A stretch of DNA of 64,000 bases, taken from NCBI GenBank assembly GCA_002699585.1, contig PABP01000034.1:96562-160561 (forward strand), written 5' to 3'. A model generated the notes under the pieces. The model had not been told where the DNA came from. It did not search any database and saw only the letters and a list, made by a program, of their open reading frames with translations. Below are positions 53,884-61,510 of this stretch, one piece after another (the first letter of the stretch is position 1; every line of letters begins with the position of its first letter). The stretch is from Anaerolineaceae bacterium. Its GTDB lineage: Bacteria > Chloroflexota > Anaerolineae > Aggregatilineales > Phototrophicaceae. The position numbers and the translations under genes were made by a program.

Positions 53884-54964
53884 TGACTACGAGGAACAGA
53901 GCCAATTCGCGGAAATCATCCCGGTTGTATTACGGCTGCTGCCGCTGCTTCTGATTATCGGTTTGTTGGGCGCGACAGGGATTTTTGCGACCACAAAAAT
54001 CCTGCCTGCATGGCAGTCCTATGATTTGGTGCAGCAAAATGTGACCCTGGCTGAAGATCAGCTTGCCACGCGCGAAGCTGAGGCGGGTAATTCCGATATG
54101 ATTACAATCCTGACAGCCCGTAATGAGAGCGTGCTGGAAGACACCAAAGCCAAAGCGGTCGACCTGCTGACAGAATCGCAAGTTTCGGAAATCATTGGCC
54201 ATTTGTTCCAGTACGCCGATGAAAGCGGCACCACCGTTGATGTACTCTCGACAGAAGATCTCGTAGACGCTGCCGATACCAGTTATCGCATTCACCGTGT
54301 GCAGGCCCAGGTTCGCGGCTCCACATCGCGCTTGATGAATTACGTGCTGCGCCTGCGGGAGTCACTGTTGCCTAGCGTCGAGATTTCCAATGTGTATATC
54401 GAACCGCGTGATGACTACTCGCAGCTCTACATGGATATTCAACTGTATACGTCGCCATTTGCTGATGGCAGCGCACTGGATAATCTGCCGAGCTATGAGG
54501 TTCCGGCACCCTTCGATCCGACTGTGCCCCAAGCCTTGCTCGACCCGACACCGACGCCCATGCGACCAACGGCTGTCCCGGCTGCTGTGGAAACCCAGCA
54601 GGCCATTATTGAAGCTGATGATTGCCCCGGCGCGCCGCCTACCTTGTATGAAGTCGGTGATGTAGTGATCGTTTCCTTTATCGACAAGGGCGCACTCAAT
54701 GTGCTATCAGAGCCGCGTACAAGCGGGAATCAGCCCACGTCGATGACATTGGCCTATGATGGCGAAGTCCTGCGCCTGCAAGAGGGGCCGATCTGTGGCC
54801 AGTGGGAAGGGCAGGCGGTACGTTATTGGCGCGTGCAGCGTAATGGTATCGGCGGCTGGGTAGGGGAGGCCACGCTGACAGATCGCTGGCTGTGCCCAAC
54901 CGATAACGCGCACTGCACCAGCACGGAATATCTGGTGCCGACGGCGACGCCAGCCGCTTCATGA
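53876..54964 (+). CDS. PilO-like protein with C-terminal SH3-like domain
   Basis: A 362-residue protein that overlaps the PilN-like gene by 8 nt. ATG 53876 follows GGAGG at 8-9 nt. One transmembrane segment (about 14-37) leads to a PilO-like extracytoplasmic fold (LVQQNVTLAEDQLATREAE, then SEIIGHLFQYADESGTTVDVLST ... RSTSRLMNYVLRLRESLLPSVEISNVYIEPR). Residues about 230-362 carry a linker rich in Pro and Thr and an SH3-like domain (GDVVIVSFIDKGALNVLSEPRTS ... WRVQRNGIGGWVGEATLT) with a possible disulfide (CPGAPP, CGQWEG). The SH3 domain may bind peptidoglycan and anchor a PilN/PilO frame to the wall. Confidence 0.75.
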   Translation: MINDYEEQSQFAEIIPVVLRLLPLLLIIGLLGATGIFATTKILPAWQSYDLVQQNVTLAEDQLATREAEAGNSDMITILTARNESVLEDTKAKAVDLLTESQVSEIIGHLFQYADESGTTVDVLSTEDLVDAADTSYRIHRVQAQVRGSTSRLMNYVLRLRESLLPSVEISNVYIEPRDDYSQLYMDIQLYTSPFADGSALDNLPSYEVPAPFDPTVPQALLDPTPTPMRPTAVPAAVETQQAIIEADDCPGAPPTLYEVGDVVIVSFIDKGALNVLSEPRTSGNQPTSMTLAYDGEVLRLQEGPICGQWEGQAVRYWRVQRNGIGGWVGEATLTDRWLCPTDNAHCTSTEYLVPTATPAAS

Positions 54965-54988
54965 TCTAGCCGTATTCGCGCCCGTTCA

Positions 54989-55040
54989 AGCCTGTACAGT
55001 CATCTTATTTGATGGCGCTGTACAGGCTTTTTATTTTTTT
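54989..55040 (+). terminator. Strong rho-independent terminator ending the archaellum cluster
   Basis: AGCCTGTACAG (54989-54999) pairs with CTGTACAGGCT (55018-55028), followed by TTTTATTTTTTT. A second, weaker arm of ATCTTATTTGAT lies in the loop. It ends the plus-strand transcript 25 nt after the PilO-like stop and 5 nt before the convergent MFS gene. Confidence 0.9.
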
Positions 55041-55044
55041 GGGG

Positions 55045-56394
55045 TCAGGCGGTTTGCATTTTGGGGAGTGTGATAGTCGCCGGAACCACCAGGATCAACA
55101 GGATGATGCCGCCTAGTAAGAAGGGGGCTGTCGAGCCAAGCCACTGAAAGAGGGCCCCACCTAGAACCGGCGTGATGGCATTGGCCCCGCTGACGAAGGC
55201 CGCGCTGACGCCTAAGATCATACCGACCTGACTCGCTGCGACCAGTTTTGTGATCGAGCTGTTGATGCTCGGCACCAGCACCCCGGCACCCATAGTCGTC
55301 GGTATGGAGGCAATTAAAATCCAGGCGATGCCCGCCCAGCCCACCTGGTTTCCATCGGGGATTGTCACCGAAATAGTATGCAGGCTATTCTGATTGACCA
55401 ATTCTTCCATCAACGCATCCCTGGAATAGCCCGGTACAGCGACCGCAGGTGTGATCGACGAGAGAATCAAGCCAGCGCCCAACAAGGTCAGGCCAGCGAT
55501 AATCAGCTTACGATCCCCAAATCTCCGGCTAAGAGGACCAATCGCGCGTCCCTGTACAATCACCAGCAAAACGCCGATAAAGACGAAGATCATGGCATTC
55601 CCCGCCGCATTCAGCCCCAATCGGTTGAGGGTGAAGAGCGCAAACAGGTTCTCGTACCCATAGAATACGATCTGCTGGGCGAAGATCAACAGCAGCAGGA
55701 TGCCCACATACGGCGTCCTGAAGGCTTCCGCGACGTTAGCGAAGAAGTTTTTGGTCTTGGCTTCCGCTTGCTTTTTCTTGCGGATGTCCTCGGTCAGCGT
55801 TTCCTTAAACCACAACTGCGTCAGGATGATCGACAGCAGCGAGAACCCGGCGGCGATAAAAGCCGGAACCTGATAGTTATTGTTGGTCAGGCTGAGGGTG
55901 ATGCCCGCAATGGCGGGGCCAATGGTAAAACCCAGGCCGAAGGCTGCACCCAGTAAACCCAATCCCTGGGTGCGAGTTTTTTCTGTCGTGCTATCTGTGA
56001 TGGCCGCTTGCGCCACAACCAGATTCGCACCAGAGATGCCATCAATCAGCCGTGAAATGAACAGCCAGGGTAGGGTACTTGCCAGCCCAAGGATCACAAA
56101 CCCAATGAACGTACCGGTCTGACTGATTAACAGAATGGGCTTGCGTCCGAAGCGATCCGATAGGCCGCCCAAAAAAGGGCCACCAATGAGCTGCATAAGC
56201 GGATAAGTAGCGGCCAACAGGCCAATTACGAGCGGGTCAGCCCCCATAGCTACCGTATACAACGGCAGCAGGGGGATGATGATGGTCAGGCCAAGGAGGT
56301 CGACCAGGACAATAATGAAGATCGGCAACACTTTCTTGAAGTCGAGCTTCTCTTCGGCTGGCTTTTCAGCGCCAGTCATGGGTAGTTCCGTCAT
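55045..56394 (-). CDS. MFS transporter, drug:proton antiporter-like
   Basis: A 449-residue protein with 12 predicted transmembrane segments. Motif A is in loop 2-3 (GGLSDRFGRKPILLISQ), with D at the start of loop 1 (LVDLLGLTIIIPLLPLY). The signature GAAFGLGFTIGPAIAG is typical of the TetA/Bcr-like group. Between segments 9 and 10 lies a short loop EELVNQNSLHTISVTIPDGN, longer than usual. It probably exports a drug or metabolite. Downstream of a PadR gene on the same strand, and PadR proteins often control such exporters. Confidence 0.9.
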   Translation of the reverse strand: MTELPMTGAEKPAEEKLDFKKVLPIFIIVLVDLLGLTIIIPLLPLYTVAMGADPLVIGLLAATYPLMQLIGGPFLGGLSDRFGRKPILLISQTGTFIGFVILGLASTLPWLFISRLIDGISGANLVVAQAAITDSTTEKTRTQGLGLLGAAFGLGFTIGPAIAGITLSLTNNNYQVPAFIAAGFSLLSIILTQLWFKETLTEDIRKKKQAEAKTKNFFANVAEAFRTPYVGILLLLIFAQQIVFYGYENLFALFTLNRLGLNAAGNAMIFVFIGVLLVIVQGRAIGPLSRRFGDRKLIIAGLTLLGAGLILSSITPAVAVPGYSRDALMEELVNQNSLHTISVTIPDGNQVGWAGIAWILIASIPTTMGAGVLVPSINSSITKLVAASQVGMILGVSAAFVSGANAITPVLGGALFQWLGSTAPFLLGGIILLILVVPATITLPKMQTA

Positions 56395-56425
56395 GACTAT
56401 GTCCTTCGACGATGTGTGTTGTGTC

Positions 56426-56848
56426 TTAGATGCCCATCAAGCGCCACTGAATGCCGGACGGTAGCACTACAATGCCGACCACGATCAGCAATAGCACGCC
56501 AACAATCAGCAGGAAACCGCGCTGGTAACGGGTCTTATCCGCCAGATCTCTTTTACGCCAAGCCATGTGCATATGGGCCACACCTAGCGCGACAGTCTGT
56601 ATCACCAAGTGCTCCCAGTAGTGCCGCACACCGAACCCGGTCGCGCTGCCCAGGATCACCAGCAAAACGATGCCCACAATCCACTGTAGCCCCACCAACG
56701 AGCTAAAAATGGTCAATAAGGTCTGGCCGAATTTCGTCCAGGGCTTGGCCATGAACCAACCGCGTGCAAAGTAGATCATCCCCACCAGGGCGACGATCAG
56801 CACCAGCCAGCGATTCCAGGAATGAATCAAGCGAAATAGTGTTTCCAT
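56426..56848 (-). CDS. Small four-helix membrane protein
   Basis: A 140-residue protein with four transmembrane segments (SWNRWLVLIVALVGMIYFARGW, TLLTIFSSLVGLQWIVGIVLLVILG, HYWEHLVIQTVALGVAHMHMAW, GFLLIVGVLLLIVVGIVVLP). His residues in segments 1, 3 and 4 (HSWNR, HYWEHL, HMHMAW) recall cytochrome b561-like proteins, but I do not recognise the family. Located between the PadR and MFS genes on the same strand; 6 nt after padR-like stop, so probably co-transcribed. Confidence 0.7.
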   Translation of the reverse strand: METLFRLIHSWNRWLVLIVALVGMIYFARGWFMAKPWTKFGQTLLTIFSSLVGLQWIVGIVLLVILGSATGFGVRHYWEHLVIQTVALGVAHMHMAWRKRDLADKTRYQRGFLLIVGVLLLIVVGIVVLPSGIQWRLMGI

Positions 56849-56854
56849 AGGTAT

Positions 56855-57382
56855 TTACTCCAGTTCCTTCAATTGTTTTATGACGTGTGTAAGCCATGTC
56901 GATTCTGCATTCAGGTGGATTTCCTGATGGTCCAAAATTAAGCGCAGCCCGCCCTGGCTGTGGCCACCTACATGGCCCTGTCTGAGCAGGTCAAGCTGTT
57001 TTTGGATAGCTGCTTTGCGCTGCGTCAGCAGGTCGGCGGCTTCTTGCGGCGGAATCGCCTCTATAAAAGCCAGCCCGATCCCATCCGGCAAGCGCATCCT
57101 TGTATGCTGGGCCAGGTTCTCCCGTAAAATTTGCTGGAAGATGGCTTCGCCGTCCTCCGTAATTTGATAGACTGTCCGGGGTGGTCGGTTGCCTTCCTGT
57201 TCTTCGCGTGTTGTTACCCAGCCTTTATCCGCCATCCTTTTGAGCAGGTTATAGGCAGTCGCCTGCTTAAGGTCGCTGCAATATTCCAGGTCACGGCTGA
57301 TCCATTCCTGAATCTGGTAGCCATGCATGCTCTGGCGGCGCAAAAGTCCTAGTAACAGCAGTTCACGATCCATGAGATCCAA
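56855..57382 (-). CDS. PadR family transcriptional regulator
   Basis: A 175-residue regulator. The N-terminal winged HTH (residues 1-80) has the PadR pattern LLLLGLLRRQSMHGYQIQEWI, KQATAYNLLKRMADKGWVTTREEQEGNRPPRTVYQITEDG. The C-terminal helical dimerisation part is DLLTQRKAAIQKQLDLLRQ. It is likely to repress its own operon with the small membrane protein and the MFS exporter. A palindrome 12 nt upstream of its ATG is the probable operator. Confidence 0.9.
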   Translation of the reverse strand: MDLMDRELLLLGLLRRQSMHGYQIQEWISRDLEYCSDLKQATAYNLLKRMADKGWVTTREEQEGNRPPRTVYQITEDGEAIFQQILRENLAQHTRMRLPDGIGLAFIEAIPPQEAADLLTQRKAAIQKQLDLLRQGHVGGHSQGGLRLILDHQEIHLNAESTWLTHVIKQLKELE

Positions 57383-57393
57383 CTCAACTCTAA

Positions 57394-57411
57394 ATATTCA
57401 AAATTGAATAT
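57394..57411. promoter_or_regulatory. Palindromic operator upstream of the PadR gene
   Basis: ATATTCAA-AA-TTGAATAT, two perfect 8-bp arms with a 2-nt spacer, 11 nt from the padR-like start. Matches the ATGT/ATAT-type dyads bound by PadR-like repressors. Overlap with a promoter would give autorepression. Confidence 0.7.
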
Positions 57412-57762
57412 ATCACGATAAAATAGGTCGTCAAGCCGTTATCACTGGCGTATCAACCAGATCTAATCGCGCACTCATTTGCGAAATCACTGTCCGTAAT
57501 GAGTCACTACTGTCTTTATCAGAAAAATGCATCGCGATACGAAACGTGCGGATCACTAAAGTGGTGTTGTGTTCACAAATGACTGGGGTGTTGAGGCACG
57601 TATGCGCGGGCAATTATTTATTGATGCGATTCTAGATTGGGTAACGCGGCAGGGTAGGTGGTATGCAAGTTGCCGATGATTGCCTGCCAATGTTGGTTAT
57701 ATTGCGCTCTATTGCGTATACTTAGGCCCAATCGAAATTATAGACATTTGGACATTAATGTT
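57412..57762. other. Intergenic region between PadR and lipase genes
   Basis: 351 nt without a convincing gene. A minus-strand frame at 57431-57613 has a Ser/Asp-rich tail (MHFSDKDSSDSLRTVISQMSARLDLVD) but no ribosome-binding site. It probably contains the lipase promoter; nothing else was recognised. Confidence 0.4.
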
Positions 57763-58518
57763 ATGGTGTCTTATTATAATTGGGCGGCACTTCTCGAAGG
57801 TGAATTGCCAGAAGGCTATCAGATAATCTACGAAGACCTCTCCACACATTTAAGATGGTCCGCTGTCGTTGATGATATCTATAATCCCAAGCACTATTTT
57901 TTGCTTTTCCCTGGTACGGATGACGCAGAGGACATCCGAGCGGACTTGTCAATCTGGAAGCGGCGCTATCGGTTTGCCGTCCCCTATGAGGAGCACCCCA
58001 ACTCAGTCAACTGGTCCGATCAACGTGTTCATAGTGGCTTCTACAACGCCTATCTCAATATTTGTAAAGGCCTTGGTACGCTTCTAGCGAGCATTGAGAA
58101 GACCGATAGGACGCAATTGTCACTCATTGGCCATAGCTTGGGCGGTGCTATTGCATACTTCGCAGCCCTCGACGTACATTACAATCGAATGTGGACACGC
58201 GATCAGATACGCGTCATGACGTTGGGCGCGCCCCGTATTGGCAACTTTGCATTTGTATGCGCTTATCGTGGGCGTCTGGGTACTCAGACGATTCGCTTGG
58301 TTAATTCTGAAGATATTGTGGCCCGCATGCCAATAAGGTTGCTGGGGTATGTCGACATTGTTCCAGAGACATTCATCGGCAAGCCCAGGGGATATTTTTA
58401 TTTGTTGCCGTGGAAGAACGATTTCAGAGATCATATCATTCGTTCCTATCTTCGCGTTCTGCAGAGGCAAGAAGCTGTTAGAGATCCATCTACCCCATCA
58501 GTACGCGATTTGGTTTAG
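57763..58518 (+). CDS. Lipase family (class 3) alpha/beta hydrolase
   Basis: A 251-residue hydrolase of the lipase 3 family. Motifs: SAVVDDIYNPKHYFLLFPGTDDAEDIRADL (oxyanion region), the nucleophile elbow GHSLGG with S125, D184 in NSEDIVARMP and H224 in FRDHII as a probable triad. APRIGN is the family strand after the nucleophile. It lacks a signal peptide from this start; a longer frame to 57658 has a Cys/Trp-rich, non-matching N-terminus. ATG 57763 lacks a clear ribosome-binding site. Acts on lipids or esters, presumably intracellular. Confidence 0.8.
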   Translation: MVSYYNWAALLEGELPEGYQIIYEDLSTHLRWSAVVDDIYNPKHYFLLFPGTDDAEDIRADLSIWKRRYRFAVPYEEHPNSVNWSDQRVHSGFYNAYLNICKGLGTLLASIEKTDRTQLSLIGHSLGGAIAYFAALDVHYNRMWTRDQIRVMTLGAPRIGNFAFVCAYRGRLGTQTIRLVNSEDIVARMPIRLLGYVDIVPETFIGKPRGYFYLLPWKNDFRDHIIRSYLRVLQRQEAVRDPSTPSVRDLV

Positions 58519-58616
58519 AAGTCGAACCATGACTGGGTGCTAAATTGTGATTCTTCAGCGAAATGCATTAGTATCTATTGGAAAATATCTCTATTCATGG
58601 ATGGGTTAAACACACA

Positions 58617-59585
58617 ATGAAAACAATTCGCTGGGGCATTATTGGGGTAGGGGATGTCTGTGAAGTCAAAAGTGGCCCAGGCTTCCAAAAAGCGGAGAAT
58701 TCCGCATTGGTCGCCGTGATGCGCCGCGATGCCGCCAAAGCCCAGGACTTCGCTGAGCGCCATCAGGTGCCACGCTGGTATGACCAGGCTGAAGACTTTA
58801 TCAATGACCCGGAAGTCGATGCAGTGTATATCGCCACGCCGCCGCATGTGCACAAGCGCTATACGCTGATGGCCGCTGAAGCCGGAAAGCCCGTCTTCGT
58901 GGAAAAGCCAATGGCGATCAACTTTGAAGAATGTCAGGCGATGGTAGATGCCTGCAACAATGCGGGTGTGCCGCTGTGGGTGGCTTACTATCGCCGCTGC
59001 CTGCCCAAGTTCCGCAAGATCAAGGCACTCGTGGACAGTGGCGCGATAGGGCAGGTGCGGACAGTTTCGATCACATTGCGCGCCAATAAGACCACGGGTC
59101 CCCAGGAAACCTGGCGCGTGAATACGGATGTCTCCGGCGGTGGCCATTTTGTGGATGTCGGCGTGCATTCCCTGGATTATCTGGATTACCTGCTGGGGCC
59201 GATTGCCAAAGTCAGTGGCTATGCCCTCAACCAGGGTGGGCACTATGCCGCCGAGGATAACGTCGTTACCAGCTTCGTGTTCGAGTCTGGCGTGACAGGA
59301 ACCGGGTCATGGTGCTTCACCAGTGAGGCGGCTACTGATGATACGGTAATCACGGGGACAAAAGGCATCCTACGCTATGCGACCTTCACTGGCGATCCGA
59401 TTGTGCTGACAACCGCTTCCGGCGAGGAATCCATCCCGGTGGAGTGGCCTGCCCATGTACATCAAAACCTCATCCAGACCATCGTGGACGAGCTGAACGG
59501 TCAGGGTCAGTCGCCATCGACAGGCGAATCCGGCGCACGCACGACCTGGGTCACAGACCAGATTTTGCAGAGTACATCGTCGTAA
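58617..59585 (+). CDS. Gfo/Idh/MocA family oxidoreductase
   Basis: A 322-residue NAD(P)-dependent dehydrogenase. The Rossmann motif is IGVGDV after MKTIRWGI, and VEKPMAIN is the family EKP motif (Lys is usually catalytic). The C-terminal domain has YYRRCLPKFRKIKALVDSGAIGQVR, then GGGHFVDVGVHSLDYLDYLLGPI with the His/Asp pair. Substrates are sugars, inositols or related; none is predicted. ATG 58617 is chosen as it gives the family N-terminus; the upstream TTG frame adds nothing. Confidence 0.9.
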   Translation: MKTIRWGIIGVGDVCEVKSGPGFQKAENSALVAVMRRDAAKAQDFAERHQVPRWYDQAEDFINDPEVDAVYIATPPHVHKRYTLMAAEAGKPVFVEKPMAINFEECQAMVDACNNAGVPLWVAYYRRCLPKFRKIKALVDSGAIGQVRTVSITLRANKTTGPQETWRVNTDVSGGGHFVDVGVHSLDYLDYLLGPIAKVSGYALNQGGHYAAEDNVVTSFVFESGVTGTGSWCFTSEAATDDTVITGTKGILRYATFTGDPIVLTTASGEESIPVEWPAHVHQNLIQTIVDELNGQGQSPSTGESGARTTWVTDQILQSTSS

Positions 59586-59722
59586 GGCAACGTTGTGTGG
59601 CGCTGTTTCTCATATGCAACGGGGTAGGAGTATGGACAAGAATTTGCTTATTTCTAGGGACATGTAGGCGAATATCGGCTAGAATGGCCCTAATCTTTCC
59701 ATAGCGTCAGGGTTATTAGGCT

Positions 59723-60283
59723 ATGAAGCGCATTGTTTTAACGTTGTTGACATTGCCGTTCTTGCTGCTTTTGACAGCATGTACAGGCGATGAGACAAGC
59801 ACCAGCCAGACTATTGAAGTTGGGTCCAAAGCTCCAGACTTTACACTGGCTAACGCTGCTGGCGGGGATGTCTCGCTGGCGGACTATGCTGGCCAGCCGG
59901 TGCTGTTGTATTTCCACATGGCAGTCGGTTGACCGCCTTGCCTCCAGCAAATCGTTGATTTGCAAAGTGATCCTGAATTCCAAGCATTAGATGTCGCCTT
60001 TGTCAGTATTGCCTTCGACCCTGCCGAGCAGCAAACGAGCGCGATTGCAGAGTACGCCATCAGTGATGTGCCTATGCTCATCGATGCTGACCACAATGTA
60101 TCTGAGGCTTACGATGTGCTCAAATGGGCCGTAGGCAGCGGCGAACCGGGCCATACGTTTATCCTGGTCGATGCCAACGGTGACATCGCCTGGATACGTG
60201 ACTATGGTTCTCCAACCTTACCGGACCCGGTCATGTACGTGCCCCCGTCAGACCTCGTCACGCAGATTAGAGACAATCTGTAA
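59723..60283 (+). CDS. Thioredoxin-like (TlpA/peroxiredoxin fold) lipoprotein, probable selenoprotein
   Basis: A 186-residue protein if TGA at 59930-59932 is read as selenocysteine (residue 70). Residues 1-20 are a lipoprotein signal (LLTLPFLLLLTAC; lipobox LTAC, Cys20). The mature part starts as a redoxin domain (EVGSKAPDFTLANAAGGDVSLADYAGQPVLLYFHMAVG) and then reads U-P-P-C at the CxxC position, U70-P-P-C73. The same frame continues uninterrupted (LQQIVDLQSDPEFQALDVAFVSIAFDP ... PGHTFILVDANGDIAWIRDYG) to TAA. Both halves are needed for a redoxin fold. A hairpin follows the TGA, so recoding is more likely than a broken gene. Confidence 0.82.
59947..59963 (+). promoter_or_regulatory. Candidate bacterial SECIS hairpin
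   Basis: GCAAATC-GTT-GATTTGC forms a perfect 7-bp stem with a 3-nt loop whose first base is G. The loop begins 22 nt after the TGA, within the spacing known for bacterial SECIS elements (recalled as about 16-37 nt). It is inside the coding frame, as SECIS must be in bacteria. Confidence 0.65.
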
Positions 60284-60477
60284 TTTCAGCAGATGCCGAT
60301 TGAGCCTAAATCGGCATCTTGCTTTGCTTCTTCTATGATTACTTTCACATATGATTACTTTCACAGCTACTTTTGGACGTTCATCTGGCCAAAGCCATGT
60401 CAGGCAACCATGCCAGATAGGGTAAGTTTTGTTAAAGTCAGCCCTTATTGGAATCATCTTGTTTGATTGGAATTACG

Positions 60478-61362
60478 ATGAAGATGGGTGCGATTTTCCC
60501 ACATTTTGAGTTTGGTACAGATGCCGATGCTGTGCGTGATTTTGCGCAAACGGCTGAAGGCCTGGGATATAACCACATTGGCGCAGACGATCATGTCATT
60601 GGCCCGAACCCGGATCGTCCCGGTGGCTGGACAGGGTGGGTCACCTACGAAACGGCCTTTTACGAGCCGATGACGCTGTTTAGCTTTATGGCCGCTGTCA
60701 CCACGACCTTGTCTTTCAACACCTGGATTTTACTTTTGCCCCAGCGTCAGACGGTGCTGGTCGCTAAACAGGCGGCAACGCTCGATATTTTGAGTAAGGG
60801 CCGCTTGCGGTTGGGCCTGGGCGTGGGCTGGAATGAGATTGAATACATCGCGCTCAATGCCGATTTCCATACGCGCGGCAAACGTGTCGAAGAGCAGGTG
60901 GCGTTGCTGCGTCAGCTCTGGACGCAGGAACTTGTTGATTTTAAGAGTGAGTGGCATCACATCCCGGATGCAGGCATCAACCCGCTGCCTGTACAGCGCC
61001 CGATTCCACTGTGGTTTGGCGGGCAATCGGAGCCAGCCATCCGCCGTGCTGCCCGGATTGGCGATGGTTGGATGCCCCTGTTTACCGAGCCTGAGGAAGC
61101 CAAGCCAAGCATCGATCTCTTAGACCGCTGCCTGGATGAAGCCGGTCGCAGCCGTGCCGACTTTGGATTAGAGGCACGAATTCCCTATGGCTCAGGCGAT
61201 CCAGAGGTATGGCAGCGCCTTCTTGAGGATTGGCAGAGGGTAGGGGCGACGCATGCCGTCTTACAGACGACCAACTGCGGCTTCGACACGCCCACAGCCC
61301 ATATGGAAGCCTTGCGCCGCTTTGCAGAAGCCACTGGCCTACACGACGGTGGCATCCAATAG
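60478..61362 (+). CDS. LLM class (F420- or flavin-dependent) oxidoreductase
   Basis: A 294-residue TIM-barrel monooxygenase-fold protein. It starts MKMGAIFPHFEFGTDADAVRDFAQTAEGLGYNHIGADDH; LLLPQRQTVLVAKQAATLDILSKGRLRLGLGVGWN is the hallmark LLM segment. PLPVQRPIPLWFGGQSEPAIRRAARIGDGWMP is the typical second half. The cofactor may be F420 or FMN. ATG 60478 gives the family start; an in-frame TTG/ATG 30 nt upstream is less likely. Confidence 0.92.
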   Translation: MKMGAIFPHFEFGTDADAVRDFAQTAEGLGYNHIGADDHVIGPNPDRPGGWTGWVTYETAFYEPMTLFSFMAAVTTTLSFNTWILLLPQRQTVLVAKQAATLDILSKGRLRLGLGVGWNEIEYIALNADFHTRGKRVEEQVALLRQLWTQELVDFKSEWHHIPDAGINPLPVQRPIPLWFGGQSEPAIRRAARIGDGWMPLFTEPEEAKPSIDLLDRCLDEAGRSRADFGLEARIPYGSGDPEVWQRLLEDWQRVGATHAVLQTTNCGFDTPTAHMEALRRFAEATGLHDGGIQ

Positions 61363-61510
61363 CAAGCTGGGGCACCAGAATCACGATAATGCTGGCAAAT
61401 TCAGGTGAATTTTTGTCACAATCCTGAGTGGCTCCTTCAAAATAGTTCACCAAGTGCTAAAAATCTCCTGGCATTATTTTTAGTAACGTATAAAGAATAG
61501 GAATGATTCA

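Noticed and set aside
45284..54964. Interpretation of the pilus-like cluster as a Tad/Flp or type IV pilus system
   Set aside because: KaiC-like ArlH, the class III archaellin signal, ArlF/G-like proteins and the arl gene order are archaellum traits; no secretin, TadZ or Flp-type pilin is present. The PilN/PilO-like genes are the only type IV pilus-like part.
57431..57613. Minus-strand frame of 60 codons between PadR and lipase genes
   Set aside because: No ribosome-binding site, Ser/Asp-rich low-complexity tail, no recognisable family.
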